A stretch of 7,865 bases of DNA from assembly GCA_007134805.1 (NCBI GenBank), contig SLKB01000318.1, positions 1 through 7,865 of the forward strand, read 5' to 3'. Origin of the DNA: Paracoccaceae bacterium (GTDB taxonomy: Bacteria; Pseudomonadota; Alphaproteobacteria; Rhodobacterales; Rhodobacteraceae). The notes below the pieces were generated by a model, which saw only the letters and a list, made by a program, of their open reading frames with translations, was not told the origin of the DNA and did not search any database. The position numbers and the translations under genes were made by a program. The first letter of the stretch is position 1. Each line of letters starts with the position of its first letter. Shown here piece after piece: positions 6,236-7,865 of the stretch.

Positions 6236-7738
6236 TCATTCGATAAGGGGCAAAAGCTGGTCAACAGAGGCTTTCGCGTCCCCATAGAACATCCGCGTGT
6301 TGTCCTTGTAGAAGAGCGGGTTTTCGATGCCAGAATAGCCCGTCCCCTGCCCACGTTTCGACACGAAGACCTGTTTCGCCTTCCAGACTTCCAGCACCGG
6401 CATGCCTGCGATGGGCGAGTTAGGGTCATCCTGCGCGGCCGGATTGACGATATCGTTGGAACCGATGACGATCACCACATCGGTCGACGGGAAGTCCTCG
6501 TTGATCTCGTCCATCTCGAGCACGATGTCATAGGGCACTTTCGCCTCGGCCAGCAGCACGTTCATGTGACCGGGCAGACGCCCGGCGACCGGGTGGATTG
6601 CAAAGCGCACCGACTTGCCCTTCGCGCGCAACTTGCGGGTCAACTCAGACACGCTTTGCTGCGCTTGCGCCACAGCCATCCCGTAGCCCGGCACGATCAC
6701 TACGCTGTCGGCGTCATTGAGCGCCGAGGCCACGCCGCCTGCGTCAATCGCGATCTGCTCGCCCTCGACTGCAAGCTGCGGGCCGGAGGTGCCGCCCCAG
6801 CCGCCCAAGATCACGCTGATGAAGCTTCGGTTCATCGCCTTGCACATGATGTAGGACAGGATCGCCCCCGACGAACCCACGAGCGCACCAACGACGATGA
6901 GCAACTCGTTTCCAAGGCTGAACCCGATCGCGGCCGCCGCCCAGCCGGAATAGCTGTTGAGCATCGACACAACCACGGGCATATCCGCCCCGCCGATCCC
7001 CATGATCAGGTGATACCCGATGAAGAGCGCAAGCGCCGTGAGCATCAGAAGCGAGAAGACGGCCATGAAGCCGCTGTCGGCGAAGGCGAGATAAAGCCCG
7101 GCGAAGACGAGCGACAATATGGCCGCTCCGGCGTTCAGCATATGCCCGCCTGGGAGTTGCACAGGTGTACTGCCGATGCGGCCAGCGAGCTTGCCATAAG
7201 CCACGACCGAGCCCGTGAAGGTCACGGCGCCAATCCAGATCCCGATCATCAATTCGATGCGCAGGATCGTGACCTCGACCGCAATTTTCTTGCCGATGAT
7301 CGCTGCGAAATCTGTGAGGCCCAGCCAGAGCTCATAGGCCTGCATCGTCATCGGGCCCTCAGGCTGCGGGAAGGGCAGACCCTCTAACGCAAAAGCGTGC
7401 GCCACGCGACCGATCTCCAGATGCGCGTTAAAGCCCACGAAAACGGCGGCAAGCCCCACAAGGCTGTGCATGATCGCCACGAGCTCCGGCATCTGGGTCA
7501 TCTGCACGCGCGTGGCAAGCTGCCAGCCGACCACACCGCCAATGGCGATCAGCACCAGCGACAGGGCCCAAAGCCCCGAGCCCGGCCCGACCATCATCGC
7601 GACGACCGCGACCGTCATGCCGGCGATCCCATACCAGATCGCGCGCTTTGCGCTCTCCTGACCAGACAGACCGCCAAGGGACAGGACGAAGAGGACAGTT
7701 GCGACAGCATAGGCCGCAATCGTGAAACCGTAATCCAT
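6236..7738 (-). CDS. pntB: NAD(P) transhydrogenase beta subunit (membrane domain II plus NADP(H)-binding domain III)
   Basis: Beta subunit of the proton-translocating transhydrogenase, which uses the proton gradient to drive hydride transfer from NADH to NADP+ in the cytoplasmic membrane. Seen (500 aa): an N-terminal membrane domain of about nine helices (to about residue 310) with [22 protein letters not shown], whose H91 matches the functionally important E. coli beta-His91; [15 protein letters not shown] (170-184); and [16 protein letters not shown] (258-273). Then the NADP(H) domain with [10 protein letters not shown] (351-360), [18 protein letters not shown] (382-399), [10 protein letters not shown] (426-435) and [17 protein letters not shown] (461-477). 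Compared from memory with E. coli PntB (462 aa), it carries about 38 extra residues between FN (103-104) and IGAVTF (169-174). The start has AAGGGGA 7-8 nt upstream and lies 19 bp after the pntAB stop, so the genes are one operon. Family and function are near certain. Confidence 0.97.
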   Translation of the reverse strand: MDYGFTIAAYAVATVLFVLSLGGLSGQESAKRAIWYGIAGMTVAVVAMMVGPGSGLWALSLVLIAIGGVVGWQLATRVQMTQMPELVAIMHSLVGLAAVFVGFNAHLEIGRVAHAFALEGLPFPQPEGPMTMQAYELWLGLTDFAAIIGKKIAVEVTILRIELMIGIWIGAVTFTGSVVAYGKLAGRIGSTPVQLPGGHMLNAGAAILSLVFAGLYLAFADSGFMAVFSLLMLTALALFIGYHLIMGIGGADMPVVVSMLNSYSGWAAAAIGFSLGNELLIVVGALVGSSGAILSYIMCKAMNRSFISVILGGWGGTSGPQLAVEGEQIAIDAGGVASALNDADSVVIVPGYGMAVAQAQQSVSELTRKLRAKGKSVRFAIHPVAGRLPGHMNVLLAEAKVPYDIVLEMDEINEDFPSTDVVIVIGSNDIVNPAAQDDPNSPIAGMPVLEVWKAKQVFVSKRGQGTGYSGIENPLFYKDNTRMFYGDAKASVDQLLPLIE

Positions 7739-7757
7739 TTCTACTTCCCCTTGCCTG

Positions 7758-7865
7758 TCAGGACTTCTGGAACATGGCGAGCATGCGCCGTGTTACCATG
7801 AACCCGCCGAATATGTTCACCGCCGCCATCAGCAGCGCGAGCGCGGCCATCACCGTGATCACCCC
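7758..7865 (-). CDS. pntAB: NAD(P) transhydrogenase subunit alpha part 2, C-terminal fragment (partial at window edge)
   Basis: The last 35 codons and the stop of the small membrane subunit that supplies the first helices of the transhydrogenase membrane domain in organisms where PntA is split (as in Rhodospirillum rubrum). Seen: a hydrophobic helix followed by [21 protein letters not shown], the typical end of this subunit; the [10 protein letters not shown] stretch is strongly conserved. The frame is open to the window edge, so the start and the upstream pntAA gene lie outside. The stop codon is 19 bp before pntB on the same strand, with the pntB ribosome site in the gap. A fused PntA would end with the same sequence, so the split form is inferred from the likely taxon rather than seen here. 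Confidence 0.9.
   Translation of the reverse strand, partial: GVITVMAALALLMAAVNIFGGFMVTRRMLAMFQKS

Noticed and set aside
6566..7387. 273-codon open frame on + opposite pntB
   Set aside because: It is antisense to pntB with the same charged, His/Arg/Asp-rich composition and no recognisable domain.

Overview
The window is high-GC chromosomal DNA that looks like an alphaproteobacterium of the order Rhodobacterales (Rhodobacter/Paracoccus/Roseobacter group). Three things point there: a short Rhodobacter-type phospholipid N-methyltransferase at the left end, a split transhydrogenase (a separate membrane subunit ending just before pntB) at the right end, and GC-biased codon use that leaves long meaningless antisense ORFs. 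The species assignment is inference; no rRNA or other marker gene is present.

Layout, left to right. A PmtA-like methyltransferase (+, 3-620) converges on a uspA-agcS pair (-, 2693-698), and a strong two-way hairpin terminator (648-676) separates them. The uspA-like gene and the AGCS sodium:amino-acid symporter gene are 34 bp apart on the same strand and probably form one transcript. Upstream of uspA is a 245-bp divergent spacer (2694-2938) with a run of A/T tracts at near-helical spacing and several small hairpins. On its other side, on the + strand, is a complete MsbA-related ABC exporter half-transporter (2939-4726). That gene converges, with only 8 bp between stop codons, on a DUF3422 membrane protein gene (-, 6018-4735). 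A 217-bp spacer (6019-6235) carries the likely pnt terminator. The rest is the 3' part of the pnt operon on the - strand: complete pntB (7738-6236), preceded by the last 35 codons of pntAB.

How the genes relate. Nearly all products work at or in the cytoplasmic membrane: phosphatidylcholine synthesis (PmtA), sodium-driven amino-acid uptake (AGCS), export of a lipid or drug-like substrate (ABC exporter), proton-driven NADPH formation (Pnt), and an uncharacterised membrane-anchored protein (DUF3422). Only two groups look like transcription units: uspA-agcS and pntAB-pntB. The others are probably independent neighbours.

I found no mobile element, CRISPR array, tRNA, rRNA or prophage sequence, and no convincing new multi-gene system. 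The points most worth a second look are the DUF3422 protein with its CorA-like layout, the pairing of a stress protein with a transporter, the extra loop in PntB, and the A-tract spacer.
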